A DNA stretch of 33,817 nucleotides from Flavobacteriales bacterium (GCA_020635695.1 JACJZH010000017.1:1-33817); one strand, 5' to 3'; positions 1-7,894 are shown, numbered from the stretch's first letter. The notes: generated by a model from the sequence alone, not told the origin. Numbers and translations are program-made.

Positions 1-816
1 AGCAGCAACGCCCTGCTGCGGGTGCTGGGCATCCGTCCGCGGCCGGGTGGTGGCGTCACCGAGGAGGAGATCCGCGCCATGGTGCACGAAGGGGCGAAGG
101 GAGGCGCCGTGCAACCCATCGAACAGGACATCGTGGAACGCGTCTTCACCCTCGGTGACCGCCGGGTGAGCTCGTTGATGACGCACCGCACCGAACTGGT
201 GATGCTGGACCTGGGCATGGACCGTGATCGTGTTCGCAAGGTCGTGCATGAGACCCTCTTCACGGTGTACCCCGTGATGTCATCCCCCAACGGGGACCTG
301 TTGGGTGTTGCGAGATTGAAGGACCTGATGGTGCACCTGGACGGCGCCCCCTGGGACCTTGCATCCATCCTGAAGGAGCCGCAGTACCTGCACGAACAGG
401 CCCCGGCCTACCGCGCACTGGAACTGCTCAAGGAGAGCGGAATGCACCACGCGGTGATCGTGGATGAACATGGTGACACCGTCGGCCTGCTCACCCTGAG
501 CGACATCCTCCAGGCCCTGGTCGGTGATGCCAGCGATTTCGAACGGGAGGAGTTCGTGCTGGTGGACCGAGGCGATGGCACCTGGCTCGTGGACGGCCAG
601 TACCCCCTGCCCGACCTGCTCGTGCGCCTGGGGCGTTCGCAGTTGGTCCGCGACGTGGAGGTGGACACGCTGGGCGGTCTGTTGCTCTACCAGCTCGGCC
701 GGATCCCTGCGGTGGGCGACCGGGTGGACTGGATGGGCCTGCGGCTGGAGGTCGTGGACATGGACGGCGCACGGATCGACAAGGTGCTCGTGGGCAGCGC
801 TGCGGAGGGGGATTAG
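1..816 (+). CDS. CNNM/CBS/CorC-type (hemolysin family) membrane protein, 5' partial
   Basis: The reading frame is open from base 1, so the N-terminal part, expected to be the DUF21/CNNM membrane domain, lies outside the window. The 271 visible residues hold the end of the linker, a CBS pair (roughly residues 55-180, including TLGDRRVSSLMTHR and VIVDEHGDTVGLLTLSD) and a C-terminal CorC_HlyC domain (about 190-268). In this family the CBS pair binds adenine nucleotides, and members have been linked to Mg2+ or other cation export and to so-called hemolysins. The actual substrate here is unknown. The gene ends 89 bases before the next gene, which has its own promoter-like box, so it is probably transcribed separately. 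Family assignment is firm; the transport role is inferred from the family. Confidence 0.85.
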   Translation, partial: SSNALLRVLGIRPRPGGGVTEEEIRAMVHEGAKGGAVQPIEQDIVERVFTLGDRRVSSLMTHRTELVMLDLGMDRDRVRKVVHETLFTVYPVMSSPNGDLLGVARLKDLMVHLDGAPWDLASILKEPQYLHEQAPAYRALELLKESGMHHAVIVDEHGDTVGLLTLSDILQALVGDASDFEREEFVLVDRGDGTWLVDGQYPLPDLLVRLGRSQLVRDVEVDTLGGLLLYQLGRIPAVGDRVDWMGLRLEVVDMDGARIDKVLVGSAAEGD

Positions 817-891
817 GGGTCGGCCTGCGCCCCGATCCCACGAACGGCGCCACCACCACACCACCGGCATCGGAGCCTCGGAGGCCGATCC

Positions 892-899
892 TATCTTCG
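892..899 (+). promoter_or_regulatory. Putative -7 promoter element TATCTTCG
   Basis: TATCTTCG fits the Bacteroidota -7 consensus TAnnTTTG with one change (T to C at position 7). It lies 6 bases before the ATG of the ABC ATPase gene, which would give a very short or absent leader. The same box recurs before many genes in this window. No clear -33 element is visible. Confidence 0.45.
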
Positions 900-905
900 C
901 CCCGC

Positions 906-1847
906 ATGCTGGACCTGCAGGGCATCACCAAGACCTACGGCGACTTCACCGCCTTGGAGGACGTCTCCCTCACCGTGCCTGCGGGCAAGGTGTTCGGGCT
1001 GCTCGGACCCAACGGCGCGGGCAAGACCTCGCTGATCCGGATCATCACCCGCATCACCGGACCCGACGCCGGGCAGGTGCTCTTCGAGGGGCGCCCCATG
1101 CGCCAGGAGGACGTGCTGCAACTGGGCTACCTGCCCGAGGAGCGCGGCCTCTACAAGAAGATGAAGGTGGGCGAACAGGCCGTGTACCTGGCCCGCCTGA
1201 AGGGCATGGACAAGGCCGAGGCCACCAAACGCATCCGCGAGTGGTTCGAGCGCTGGGACATGAGCTCGTGGTGGAACAAGAAGGTGGAGGAGCTGAGCAA
1301 GGGCATGGCGCAGAAGGTGCAGTTCATCACCACCGTGCTGCACCGGCCCAAGCTGCTGATCCTCGATGAGCCCTTCAGCGGCTTCGACCCCATCAACGCC
1401 GAACTGATCCGCGGGGAGATCCTGCGGCTGCGCGACGAGGGTACCACCGTGATGCTGAGCACCCACAACATGGGCAGCGTGGAGCAGCTCTGCGAGCACA
1501 TCGCGCTCATCGACAAGAGCCACAAGGTGCTCGATGGTGCCGTGAACGACATCCGCCGGCAGTTCAGCACCAACACCTATCGCGTGGAATACACCGGCAA
1601 CCGCGTGCAGTTGGCGAACGCCCTGAGCTTCACCGGCGAACTGCTGGACGTGAAGGAGGGCGAGCCCTACAGCACCGCCCGCGTGAAGCTGGGTCCCGGC
1701 AGCAGCCTGAACGACGTGCTGAAGCAGGTGGTGCACGGGGTGGAGGTCCACGGGGTGCAGGAGGAGATCCCCAGCATGCACGACGTCTTCATCCGCGTGG
1801 TGAGCGAGCACGATCCCGCCACCGTGGGCAGCGATATGACGGAATGA
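906..1847 (+). CDS. ABC transporter ATP-binding protein (NatA-like)
   Basis: This 313-residue ATPase subunit would power the membrane protein encoded next. Walker A is GPNGAGKT at residues 34-41, the signature LSKGMAQ at 130-136, Walker B LLILDEP at 150-156 with D154/E155, and the switch histidine is H187. A C-terminal extension of about 90 residues (after 220) resembles that of NatA/DrrA-type ATPases and could mediate dimer contacts. The ATG at 906 follows a -7-like box by 6 bases. The partner permease begins 119 bases downstream across a heptad-repeat spacer, so the two are probably co-transcribed. The best reading is an ABC-2 exporter of the NatAB type; Na+ as substrate is only a family precedent. 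Confidence 0.9.
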   Translation: MLDLQGITKTYGDFTALEDVSLTVPAGKVFGLLGPNGAGKTSLIRIITRITGPDAGQVLFEGRPMRQEDVLQLGYLPEERGLYKKMKVGEQAVYLARLKGMDKAEATKRIREWFERWDMSSWWNKKVEELSKGMAQKVQFITTVLHRPKLLILDEPFSGFDPINAELIRGEILRLRDEGTTVMLSTHNMGSVEQLCEHIALIDKSHKVLDGAVNDIRRQFSTNTYRVEYTGNRVQLANALSFTGELLDVKEGEPYSTARVKLGPGSSLNDVLKQVVHGVEVHGVQEEIPSMHDVFIRVVSEHDPATVGSDMTE

Positions 1848-1867
1848 TGTTGTCCCCCTGTTGGCAG

Positions 1868-1966
1868 GTTGTGTGTTGCATGTTGAACGGCTGACCCATC
1901 CTACAACGCTCAACCTCCAACGTTCAACATCCAACCTACAACCCGCAACTCCCAACGTTCAACCCC
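1868..1966. repeat. Degenerate 7-bp tandem repeats, (GTTGnnn)3 then (CAACnnn)9
   Basis: Three heptads of form GTTGnnn (1868-1888) are followed by a 15-base gap and nine uninterrupted heptads of form CAACnnn (1904-1966). The last one ends directly at the ATG of the permease gene. Every unit keeps the four-base core while the last three bases vary. The two blocks are in opposite orientation: 1868-1888 and 1922-1942 match as an inverted repeat at 18 of 21 positions, so a long imperfect hairpin is possible just upstream of the start codon. Four more GTTGnnn units follow the permease stop at 3292-3319. Confidence 0.85.
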
Positions 1967-3289
1967 ATGGGCAAGATCGGACTCATCATCTGGCGGGAGT
2001 ACATCACCCGGGTCCGGAAGCCGAGCTTCCTGATCATGACCTTCCTGGGCCCGCTGCTCATCGCCGGCGCGGTCACCCTCATGGTCTACTTCAGCCTGAA
2101 GGAGAGCAGCGAGCAGCTCGTGCTGGTGGTGGACAAGCCCCAGCTGCTCACCGACAAGCTGAAGGACGGGAAGGACATCCACTTCTTCTACACGCAGCAG
2201 GAACAAAGCGACTCCGCCTTCAAGGCAGGGCCCTACACCCTGATGGTGGACGTGAACGAGGAGGTGCTCACCACCAACACGGTGCAGTTCTTCTACAAGG
2301 AACTGCCGGGCATCATCACCCAGCGCTACGTGCAGGCCGAGATCGAGAAGGTGCTGGAGAAGGAGAAACTGCGCGTGAACGAAGTGGACCCCGAGGTCTA
2401 CGCCAGCATCAAGACCTCGCTCAAGTTGCAGCTCTTCGACATCGACAAGCTGGGCGAGGAATCGAAGGACCAGGAGCTCGCCATCGTGGGCTTCTTCCTG
2501 GGCTACATCATGTTCTTCTTCGTGTTCCTCTACGCCGTGCAGGTGATGCGCGGGGTGATGGAGGAGAAGACCAACCGCATCGTGGAGGTGCTCATCAGCT
2601 CGGTGAAGCCCTTCCAGCTGATGATGGGCAAGATCGTGGGCATCGCCCTGGTGGGCTTCACGCAGTTCCTGCTGTGGATCGTGCTCACCGGCGTGCTCGC
2701 CACCATCGGCAGCACCGTGATGGTCGCGGGCAAATACAGTGGCGAGGACCTGGCCGGCCAGCAGATGACCGTGCAGATGCAGGAGGAGCTGGGCGTGGAC
2801 GCCGACGAGATGCCCAAGATCGACGAGAGCGCCGTGCTCGGCATCCTGGACCAGATCAACATCCCGCTGGTGCTGGCCCTCTTCGGCTTCTACTTCCTGG
2901 GCGGCTACCTGCTGTACAGTTCGCTCTTCGCGGCAGTGGGCAGCGCCGTGGACAGCGAGGCGGAGACGCAGCAGTTCATGATGCCGGTCACCATCCCCAT
3001 CATCATCGCCATCTTCATCGCGCAGACGGCCATGCAGAACCCGAGCAGTCCGGTGGTGTTCTGGGGCTCCATCATTCCTTTCACGAGCCCTGTCGTGATG
3101 ATGGTACGCGTGGCCATGGGCACCGCCTTCGAGCAGCCCTGGGAACTGGCCCTGAGCATGGGCCTGCTGATCCTCGGCTTCCTGGGCACCACCTGGCTCG
3201 CGGCCCGCATCTACCGCACCGGCATCCTCATGTACGGCAAGAAGGTGAGCTGGAAGGAGCTGGGGAAGTGGCTGTTCTACAAGGGCTGA
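1967..3289 (+). CDS. ABC-2 type transporter permease (NatB-like)
   Basis: The product has 440 residues. An N-terminal membrane segment (about 20-42, FLIMTFLGPLLIAGAVTL) follows a basic cytoplasmic start. A large extracytoplasmic domain covers roughly 43-170, and about six more membrane helices follow (starting near IVGFFLGYIMFFFVFLY and ending near MGLLILGFLGTTWLAARIY). This layout is that of the ABC2_membrane_3/NatB family. With the preceding ATPase it would form an exporter in the inner membrane. The ATG at 1967 is directly preceded by the last CAACnnn heptad, so no Shine-Dalgarno sequence is present. The substrate cannot be read from the sequence. Confidence 0.85.
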   Translation: MGKIGLIIWREYITRVRKPSFLIMTFLGPLLIAGAVTLMVYFSLKESSEQLVLVVDKPQLLTDKLKDGKDIHFFYTQQEQSDSAFKAGPYTLMVDVNEEVLTTNTVQFFYKELPGIITQRYVQAEIEKVLEKEKLRVNEVDPEVYASIKTSLKLQLFDIDKLGEESKDQELAIVGFFLGYIMFFFVFLYAVQVMRGVMEEKTNRIVEVLISSVKPFQLMMGKIVGIALVGFTQFLLWIVLTGVLATIGSTVMVAGKYSGEDLAGQQMTVQMQEELGVDADEMPKIDESAVLGILDQINIPLVLALFGFYFLGGYLLYSSLFAAVGSAVDSEAETQQFMMPVTIPIIIAIFIAQTAMQNPSSPVVFWGSIIPFTSPVVMMVRVAMGTAFEQPWELALSMGLLILGFLGTTWLAARIYRTGILMYGKKVSWKELGKWLFYKG

Positions 3290-3291
3290 AG

Positions 3292-3319
3292 GTTGGGAGT
3301 TGGAGGTTGAAGGTTGTGG
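3292..3319. repeat. Degenerate 7-bp tandem repeat (GTTGnnn)4
   Basis: Four in-phase heptads (GTTGGGA, GTTGGAG, GTTGAAG, GTTGTGG) begin two bases after the permease stop codon. They belong to the same family as the array at 1868-1966, in the orientation opposite to the nine CAACnnn units, so the permease gene is bracketed by inverted heptad arrays. Confidence 0.75.
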
Positions 3320-3349
3320 CACCGTCGCTGCCCGAGCCGACTGTTGAGC

Positions 3350-4276
3350 ATGCGTGTAGCGATCATCGATCTGGGGACCAACACCTTCAACCTGCTCGTT
3401 GCGGAGCGGGCGGCGGATGGCGGTCTGCACATCCTGCACAGTGCCGAGCGGCCGGTGTTCCTGGGGAAGGGCGGCATCGAGAAGGGCGTGATCGCCGAGG
3501 ATGCCTTTGCGCGGGGCATGGAGGCGTTGGCGGCGCACCGCGAAGCAGCGCTGGCGCACGGCGCGGAACGGATCCTGGGCTTCGGCACCTCCGCCCTACG
3601 CAACGCGCGCAACGCACCGGACTTCTTGCAGCAGGCCTTGGAGCGCTATGGCATCACCATCACCGTGGTGCCCGGAGGTGAGGAGGCCTCACTGATCCTG
3701 GACGGGGTGCGGCAGGCCGTGCCCTTCGGCGACCGGCCCCACCTGGTCATGGACATCGGCGGCGGAAGCATCGAGTTCATCCTGGCCACGGGCAATGCGC
3801 TGTTGTGGAAGCAAAGCTTCGAGCTGGGCGTCACCCGCCTGCGGGAACGCTTTCCCGCACCCGACCCGCTGCCCGCCGACGCCGAACTGCGCATCGCCAC
3901 GCACCTGGACGAGCGCCTGGGGCCGCTGTGGGCCATGATGGAGCACCACCGCCCCCACACCCTGATCGGCAGCGCCGGTTCCTTCGACACGCTGGCTGCC
4001 ATGCTCGCTGCTGAGACCGGTCGTACGCTGGGTGACGAAGAGGCCTCGCTCACCTTCCCGTTGGATGCTTTCGACGAGCTGAAGGAGCGCCTGCTGCGCC
4101 TGCCGGCCGATGAACGCGCCAAGCTGCCCGGCCTTCCCCCGCACCGTGTGGAGACCATCCCCTACGCCATGATCGCCGTGGAGCGCGTGCTGGCGCAGGG
4201 GATCCGCGAGCTCTGCTGGAGCCGTTACGCGCTGAAGGAGGGGGCGGCGTGGCGGGTGTTGCTCGGCAAGGCCTGA
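3350..4276 (+). CDS. Ppx/GppA family phosphatase (exopolyphosphatase-like)
   Basis: The 308-residue product has the ASKHA-fold motifs of Ppx/GppA enzymes: an N-terminal phosphate-binding loop (IIDLGTNTFNLLVAE, residues 5-19), GGEEA near residue 115, DIGGGSIEF near 138-146 and GSAGSFDTLA near 210-219. Family members hydrolyse terminal phosphate from polyphosphate or from pppGpp. This short form lacks the C-terminal HD-like domain of the roughly 500-residue E. coli enzymes, so only the catalytic core is present. The ATG at 3350 was chosen because it directly precedes the conserved first strand; an upstream in-frame ATG would add non-conserved residues and run into the heptad repeat. Which substrate it prefers cannot be decided. 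Confidence 0.85.
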   Translation: MRVAIIDLGTNTFNLLVAERAADGGLHILHSAERPVFLGKGGIEKGVIAEDAFARGMEALAAHREAALAHGAERILGFGTSALRNARNAPDFLQQALERYGITITVVPGGEEASLILDGVRQAVPFGDRPHLVMDIGGGSIEFILATGNALLWKQSFELGVTRLRERFPAPDPLPADAELRIATHLDERLGPLWAMMEHHRPHTLIGSAGSFDTLAAMLAAETGRTLGDEEASLTFPLDAFDELKERLLRLPADERAKLPGLPPHRVETIPYAMIAVERVLAQGIRELCWSRYALKEGAAWRVLLGKA

Positions 4277-4285
4277 GCAGGGCCC

Positions 4286-4293
4286 TACCTTCG
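4286..4293 (+). promoter_or_regulatory. Putative -7 promoter element TACCTTCG
   Basis: TACCTTCG lies 10 bases before the ATG of the APC permease gene, in the 27-base gap after the Ppx/GppA stop. It fits TAnnTTTG with one change and matches the box seen before several other genes here. Confidence 0.45.
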
Positions 4294-4303
4294 GGGTGCG
4301 CGC

Positions 4304-6040
4304 ATGGCCCCTCCCAAGAAGCTCGGACAGCTGGCCGCCACCGCGATCTGCGGCAACGACATCACCTCGTCCTGCCTGTACGTCTCGGCGCTCACCATCG
4401 GCTATGCGGGGCAGTACGCCTTCGTCGCGCTGCTCATCGTGGCGGCGGTGCTCTTCCTGTTCCGGAAGATCTATGGCGAGGTGGTGGGGGCGCTTCCGCT
4501 GAATGGTGGTGCCTACAACGTGCTGCTGAACACCACCAGCAAGAACAACGCCTCGCTGGCGGCCTGCCTCACCATCCTGAGCTACATGGCCACCGCCGTG
4601 CTCTCGGCCAGCGAGGCCATGCATTACCTGCACGGACTGGTGCACCAGCTGCCGGTGGTGTGGGCCACGGTGGGCGTGCTCTCCATCTTCCTGGCGCTCA
4701 CCATCGCGGGCATCACCGAATCGGCCACGGTGGCCATCGGCATCTTCCTGCTGCACCTCACCTCCATGGCCGTGCTGCTGCTGGCGGCCGGACTGCTGCT
4801 CTTCTCCGAGGGCACGAGCGTGGCCATGGCCAACTTCCAGGCCCCACTGCGGGCGGGGCTTCCAGTGGTGCTCTTCCTCGGGTTCAGCACGGCCATGCTG
4901 GGCATCTCCGGTTTCGAGAGCTCGGCCAACTTCGTGGAGGAGCAGCAGCCCGGCGTGTTCCCGAAGACACTGCGGAACATGTGGACGGCCGTGAGCATCA
5001 TCAACCCGCTCATGGCCCTGATGGCGGTGCTGGTGATCCCCCTGGCGCAGGTGCAGGACAACCAGGAGGCGCTGCTCTCCTTCATGGGCGAACGCGCGGG
5101 CGGTGCCTGGCTCGGCACGCTGATCTCCATCGATGCCACCCTGGTGCTCTGCGGGGCGGTGCTCACCAGCTTCGTGGGCGTCAGCGGCCTCATCCGGCGG
5201 ATGACCCTGGACCGCATCCTGCCGCAGTTCCTGCTGAAGGAGAACCGCCGGGGCAGTTCGCCGCGCATCCTGTTGCTCTTCTACCTGTTGTGCCTGAGCG
5301 TGCTCTACATCACGGCGGGTCAGCTAGCACCGCTGGCGGGCGTGTACACCATCTCCTTCCTGCTGGTGATGGCCTTCTTCGCATTGGGCAATTTCCTGTT
5401 GAAGTTCAAGCGGGAACGCCTGCCCCGTCCGGAACAGGCTGCGCCCTTCGCAGTGGCCGTGGCGCTGGTGGCCGTGCTGGCCGCGGTGTACGGCAACATG
5501 CGCATGCACCCCGAGTACCTCGTGGTCTTCATCCAGTACTTCGTGCCTTCGTTCCTGATCATCTACCTGATGCTGCACCGCAACGCATTGCTGCGCTATG
5601 CGATCGTGGTGCTGGACAGCCTGATGCTGGGCGTTCGCCGCCTGTCGGTGATCGGCAGACGCCTGTTGACCACGGGCCTGCACCGCCTGAGCCAGCAGGA
5701 GTTCGTCTACTTCACGAAGGGTGACGACATCGCCGTGCTGAACAAGGTGATGATGTACGTGGAGGAGAACGAGATGACGCGCCGCCTCAAGGTGGTCACC
5801 GTGCTGAAAGCCGGAGAAAGCCTGCCCGAGGCCTTCCGCCACGACCTGGCGGTGCTGGACCGCGCCTACCCCGACCTGGCCGTGGAACTGGTGACGCTGG
5901 AAGGCACTTTCGGCCCCGCCCTGATCCAGGAACTCAGCCGCCGGTGGAAGATCCCCACCAACTTCATGTTCATCGCCTCGCCGGGCGACCACTTCCCCTA
6001 CCGGATCGCGGACCTGGGGGGTGTGCGGCTGATCATCTGA
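4304..6040 (+). CDS. APC-superfamily amino acid/cation permease with C-terminal soluble domain
   Basis: The 578-residue product has about 12 hydrophobic segments over residues 10-430 and then a soluble tail of about 125 residues. The first helix carries an unwound-helix type motif (ICGNDITSSCLYVSAL), the position of the substrate site in APC-superfamily transporters. The tail (from about QEFVYFTKGDDI to the C-terminus) is predicted cytoplasmic and has alternating strand/helix character reminiscent of universal-stress-like regulatory domains, as in KimA-type K+ importers, but I cannot confirm homology. It is likely an inner-membrane symporter; amino acids are the usual family substrate. It sits alone between a phosphatase and a response regulator, so the context does not name the substrate. 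Confidence 0.75.
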   Translation: MAPPKKLGQLAATAICGNDITSSCLYVSALTIGYAGQYAFVALLIVAAVLFLFRKIYGEVVGALPLNGGAYNVLLNTTSKNNASLAACLTILSYMATAVLSASEAMHYLHGLVHQLPVVWATVGVLSIFLALTIAGITESATVAIGIFLLHLTSMAVLLLAAGLLLFSEGTSVAMANFQAPLRAGLPVVLFLGFSTAMLGISGFESSANFVEEQQPGVFPKTLRNMWTAVSIINPLMALMAVLVIPLAQVQDNQEALLSFMGERAGGAWLGTLISIDATLVLCGAVLTSFVGVSGLIRRMTLDRILPQFLLKENRRGSSPRILLLFYLLCLSVLYITAGQLAPLAGVYTISFLLVMAFFALGNFLLKFKRERLPRPEQAAPFAVAVALVAVLAAVYGNMRMHPEYLVVFIQYFVPSFLIIYLMLHRNALLRYAIVVLDSLMLGVRRLSVIGRRLLTTGLHRLSQQEFVYFTKGDDIAVLNKVMMYVEENEMTRRLKVVTVLKAGESLPEAFRHDLAVLDRAYPDLAVELVTLEGTFGPALIQELSRRWKIPTNFMFIASPGDHFPYRIADLGGVRLII

Positions 6041-6049
6041 TCGCCCCGC

Positions 6050-6064
6050 GGCACGGCCTTTGCA
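6050..6064 (+). promoter_or_regulatory. Putative sigma-54 (-24/-12) promoter
   Basis: GGCACG, four bases, then TTGCA gives GG at 6050-6051 and GC at 6062-6063, exactly 12 bases apart as in the consensus TGGCACG-N4-TTGCW. Only the leading T is replaced, by C. Transcription would start near 6074, 16 bases before the ATG of a gene that itself encodes a sigma-54 activator. The overlapping CATCTTTG at 6063-6070 is a weaker match to the housekeeping -7 box. Confidence 0.5.
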
Positions 6065-6089
6065 TCTTTGCCGCCACCAAGCCCCACCC

Positions 6090-7265
6090 ATGGCCAACAT
6101 CCTCATCATCGACGATGAACAGGCGATCCGCGCCGCGCTGAAGGACATCCTGGAGCACGAGCAGCACACCGTGGAAGAAGCTGCCGACGGCGCCGCCGGG
6201 GTGGCCGCCGCGAAGAAGGGCGCCTTCGACCTGGTGCTGTGCGACATCAAGATGCCCAAGATGGACGGGCTGGAGGTGCTGGAGAAGCTGCAGGCGTTCA
6301 ACGACGAGCTGCCGGTGGTGATGATCAGCGGGCACGGCACCATCGACACCGCGGTGGACGCCTTGAAGAAGGGCGCCTTCGACTTCATCCAGAAGCCGCC
6401 CGACCTGAACCGGATCCTGACCAGCGTGCGCAACGCGCTGGACCGTGGCGACCTGGTGAAGGAGACCCAGGTGCTGCGCCAGAAGGTGCAGAAGACCAAG
6501 GGCGGGAAGCATGCCATGATCGGCGAGAGCAAGGCCCTGGAGCAGATCCGCGACATGATCGCCAAGGTGGCGCCCAGCGATGCCCGGGTGCTGGTGACCG
6601 GCGGCAACGGCAGCGGCAAGGAACTGGTGGCCCGCGCCATCCACGAGCAGAGCGCCCGCAAGGACCAGCCCTTCATCGAGGTGAACTGCGCCGCCATCCC
6701 CGGCGAACTGATCGAAAGTGAGCTCTTCGGCCACATGAAGGGCGCCTTCACCAGCGCCATCAAGGACCGCAAGGGCAAGTTCGAGCTGGCCGACGGCGGC
6801 ACGCTCTTCCTGGACGAGATCGGCGACATGAGCCTGGCCGCCCAGGCCAAGGTGCTGCGCGCCCTGCAGGAGAACCGCATCACCCGCGTGGGCGGCGACA
6901 AGGACATCACCGTGGACGTGCGCGTGGTGGCCGCCACCAACAAGGACCTGAAGCAGGAGATCGCCGAAGGGCGCTTCCGCGAGGACCTCTACCACCGCCT
7001 GAGCGTGATCCCCATCCACGTGCCCAGCCTCAGCGAACGCACCGAGGACATCCCCCTGCTGGCCGGGCACTTCATCGGGCAGGTCTGCGCCGAACAGGGC
7101 ATCGCTCCCAAGAAGATCGCCGACAAGGCCGTGAAGGAGCTGCAAAAGCTCCCCTGGACCGGCAATGTGCGCGAGCTGCGCAACGTGATCGAACGCCTGG
7201 TGATCCTCAGCGACAAGGAGATCACCGAGGCGGACGTGAAGGCTTACGCCGTGCCGAAGGGCTGA
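6090..7265 (+). CDS. Sigma-54-dependent response regulator lacking a DNA-binding domain (REC-AAA+)
   Basis: The 391-residue protein has a receiver domain (residues 3-115; acidic pocket D8/D9, phospho-acceptor D52 in CDIKMPKMDG) and a sigma-54 interaction AAA+ domain (about 138-375). Walker A is GGNGSGKE at 171-178, and the sigma-54 contact loop reads GAFTSA at 218-223 instead of the usual GAFTGA. The lid ends at WTGNVRELRNVIERL, only about 25 residues before the stop, so the Fis-type helix-turn-helix of NtrC-like proteins is missing. It should act on RNA polymerase-sigma-54 after phosphorylation, perhaps without a fixed enhancer site. No histidine kinase is adjacent. The ATG at 6090 directly precedes the first receiver strand; an upstream TTG frame adds non-conserved residues. 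Confidence 0.9.
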   Translation: MANILIIDDEQAIRAALKDILEHEQHTVEEAADGAAGVAAAKKGAFDLVLCDIKMPKMDGLEVLEKLQAFNDELPVVMISGHGTIDTAVDALKKGAFDFIQKPPDLNRILTSVRNALDRGDLVKETQVLRQKVQKTKGGKHAMIGESKALEQIRDMIAKVAPSDARVLVTGGNGSGKELVARAIHEQSARKDQPFIEVNCAAIPGELIESELFGHMKGAFTSAIKDRKGKFELADGGTLFLDEIGDMSLAAQAKVLRALQENRITRVGGDKDITVDVRVVAATNKDLKQEIAEGRFREDLYHRLSVIPIHVPSLSERTEDIPLLAGHFIGQVCAEQGIAPKKIADKAVKELQKLPWTGNVRELRNVIERLVILSDKEITEADVKAYAVPKG

Positions 7266-7325
7266 ACGCCTTTCGCCGATCCCAAGCTGCCGTTCGTCGT
7301 CCACAGGACGTCCTTGGGCCTCCAT

Positions 7326-7346
7326 CCACACGATAACGTGGGTTTT
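7326..7346 (+). terminator. Possible rho-independent terminator after the response regulator
   Basis: A small hairpin with six pairs (CC, bulged A, CACG / CGTGGG, loop ATAA) is followed directly by TTTT at 7343-7346. It lies about 60 bases after the response regulator stop on the same strand. The stem is short, so this is tentative. Confidence 0.4.
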
Positions 7347-7447
7347 CCGGCGTTCCCCCTCAGGCAACCCCATTTCCGAAAGCCCGTCATTTGTATGGAA
7401 CCTGTTCGGCGAAGCTGTGCGCTGACCTGAACGAACGACTGCAAGCC

Positions 7448-7894
7448 ATGGAGATCCTGATGAACATCCACGATGCCGTGTACCGGGTGCTCGGCGACAG
7501 CATGTACTTCATCCTGGGCTTTCTGGCACTGGTGGCCGTGGTGGCCCAGTGGCGGCTCTATGAAAAGGCCGGCCAGCCCGGGGTGGCCTCCGTCGTACCC
7601 ATCTGGAACTTCATCGTGTTCCTGAAGATCGTGGGGCGGCCCGCCAGCCACTTGTTCCTGGCGCTGATCCCCGTGTTCGGGCAGCTCTACTTCATCCCCA
7701 AGGTGTGGATCGAGGTGTGCCAGAGCTTCGGCAAGCGCACCATGCTGGACTACGTGATGGTGATCCTCTTCAACGGGCTCTACATCCTGAACCTGGGCCT
7801 GAGCTACGAGACCGAGTACGAGGGTCCCGTGTATGGCCGCGACCTGGGCAAGGATGGCGGTGCCATGCAAGGCACCCGCGCCGCGGTGGCCTGA
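7448..7894 (+). CDS. Small membrane protein, DUF5684-like
   Basis: The product has 148 residues with four likely membrane segments (about 15-33, 52-72, 74-92, 104-124). It carries the pattern YEKAGQPGVASVVPIWNFIVFLK in two halves: an AGxPG turn followed by a PIWN segment, the hallmark of DUF5684, a family often annotated beside signal-peptidase-like proteins. Function is unknown. The start at 7448 (MEILMNIHD) was preferred over an upstream frame extension with no hydrophobic or conserved content; an ATG at 7460 is also possible. The gene converges on alaS with a hairpin between them. Family assignment is moderate. Confidence 0.65.
   Translation: MEILMNIHDAVYRVLGDSMYFILGFLALVAVVAQWRLYEKAGQPGVASVVPIWNFIVFLKIVGRPASHLFLALIPVFGQLYFIPKVWIEVCQSFGKRTMLDYVMVILFNGLYILNLGLSYETEYEGPVYGRDLGKDGGAMQGTRAAVA

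Noticed and set aside
1868..1966. CRISPR-like or direct-repeat array
   Set aside because: The unit is 7 bp without spacers, so it is a degenerate tandem repeat and not a CRISPR.
1910..3559. 549-residue minus-strand open frame opposite the NatB-like permease
   Set aside because: Histidine- and leucine-rich shadow of the permease gene without any recognisable domain; it also runs through the heptad repeats.
7281..7318. Larger hairpin CCCAAG...CTTGGG after the response regulator
   Set aside because: The interior pairs poorly apart from GTCC/GGAC, and no T-run follows directly; the smaller hairpin at 7326 with TTTT is the better candidate.
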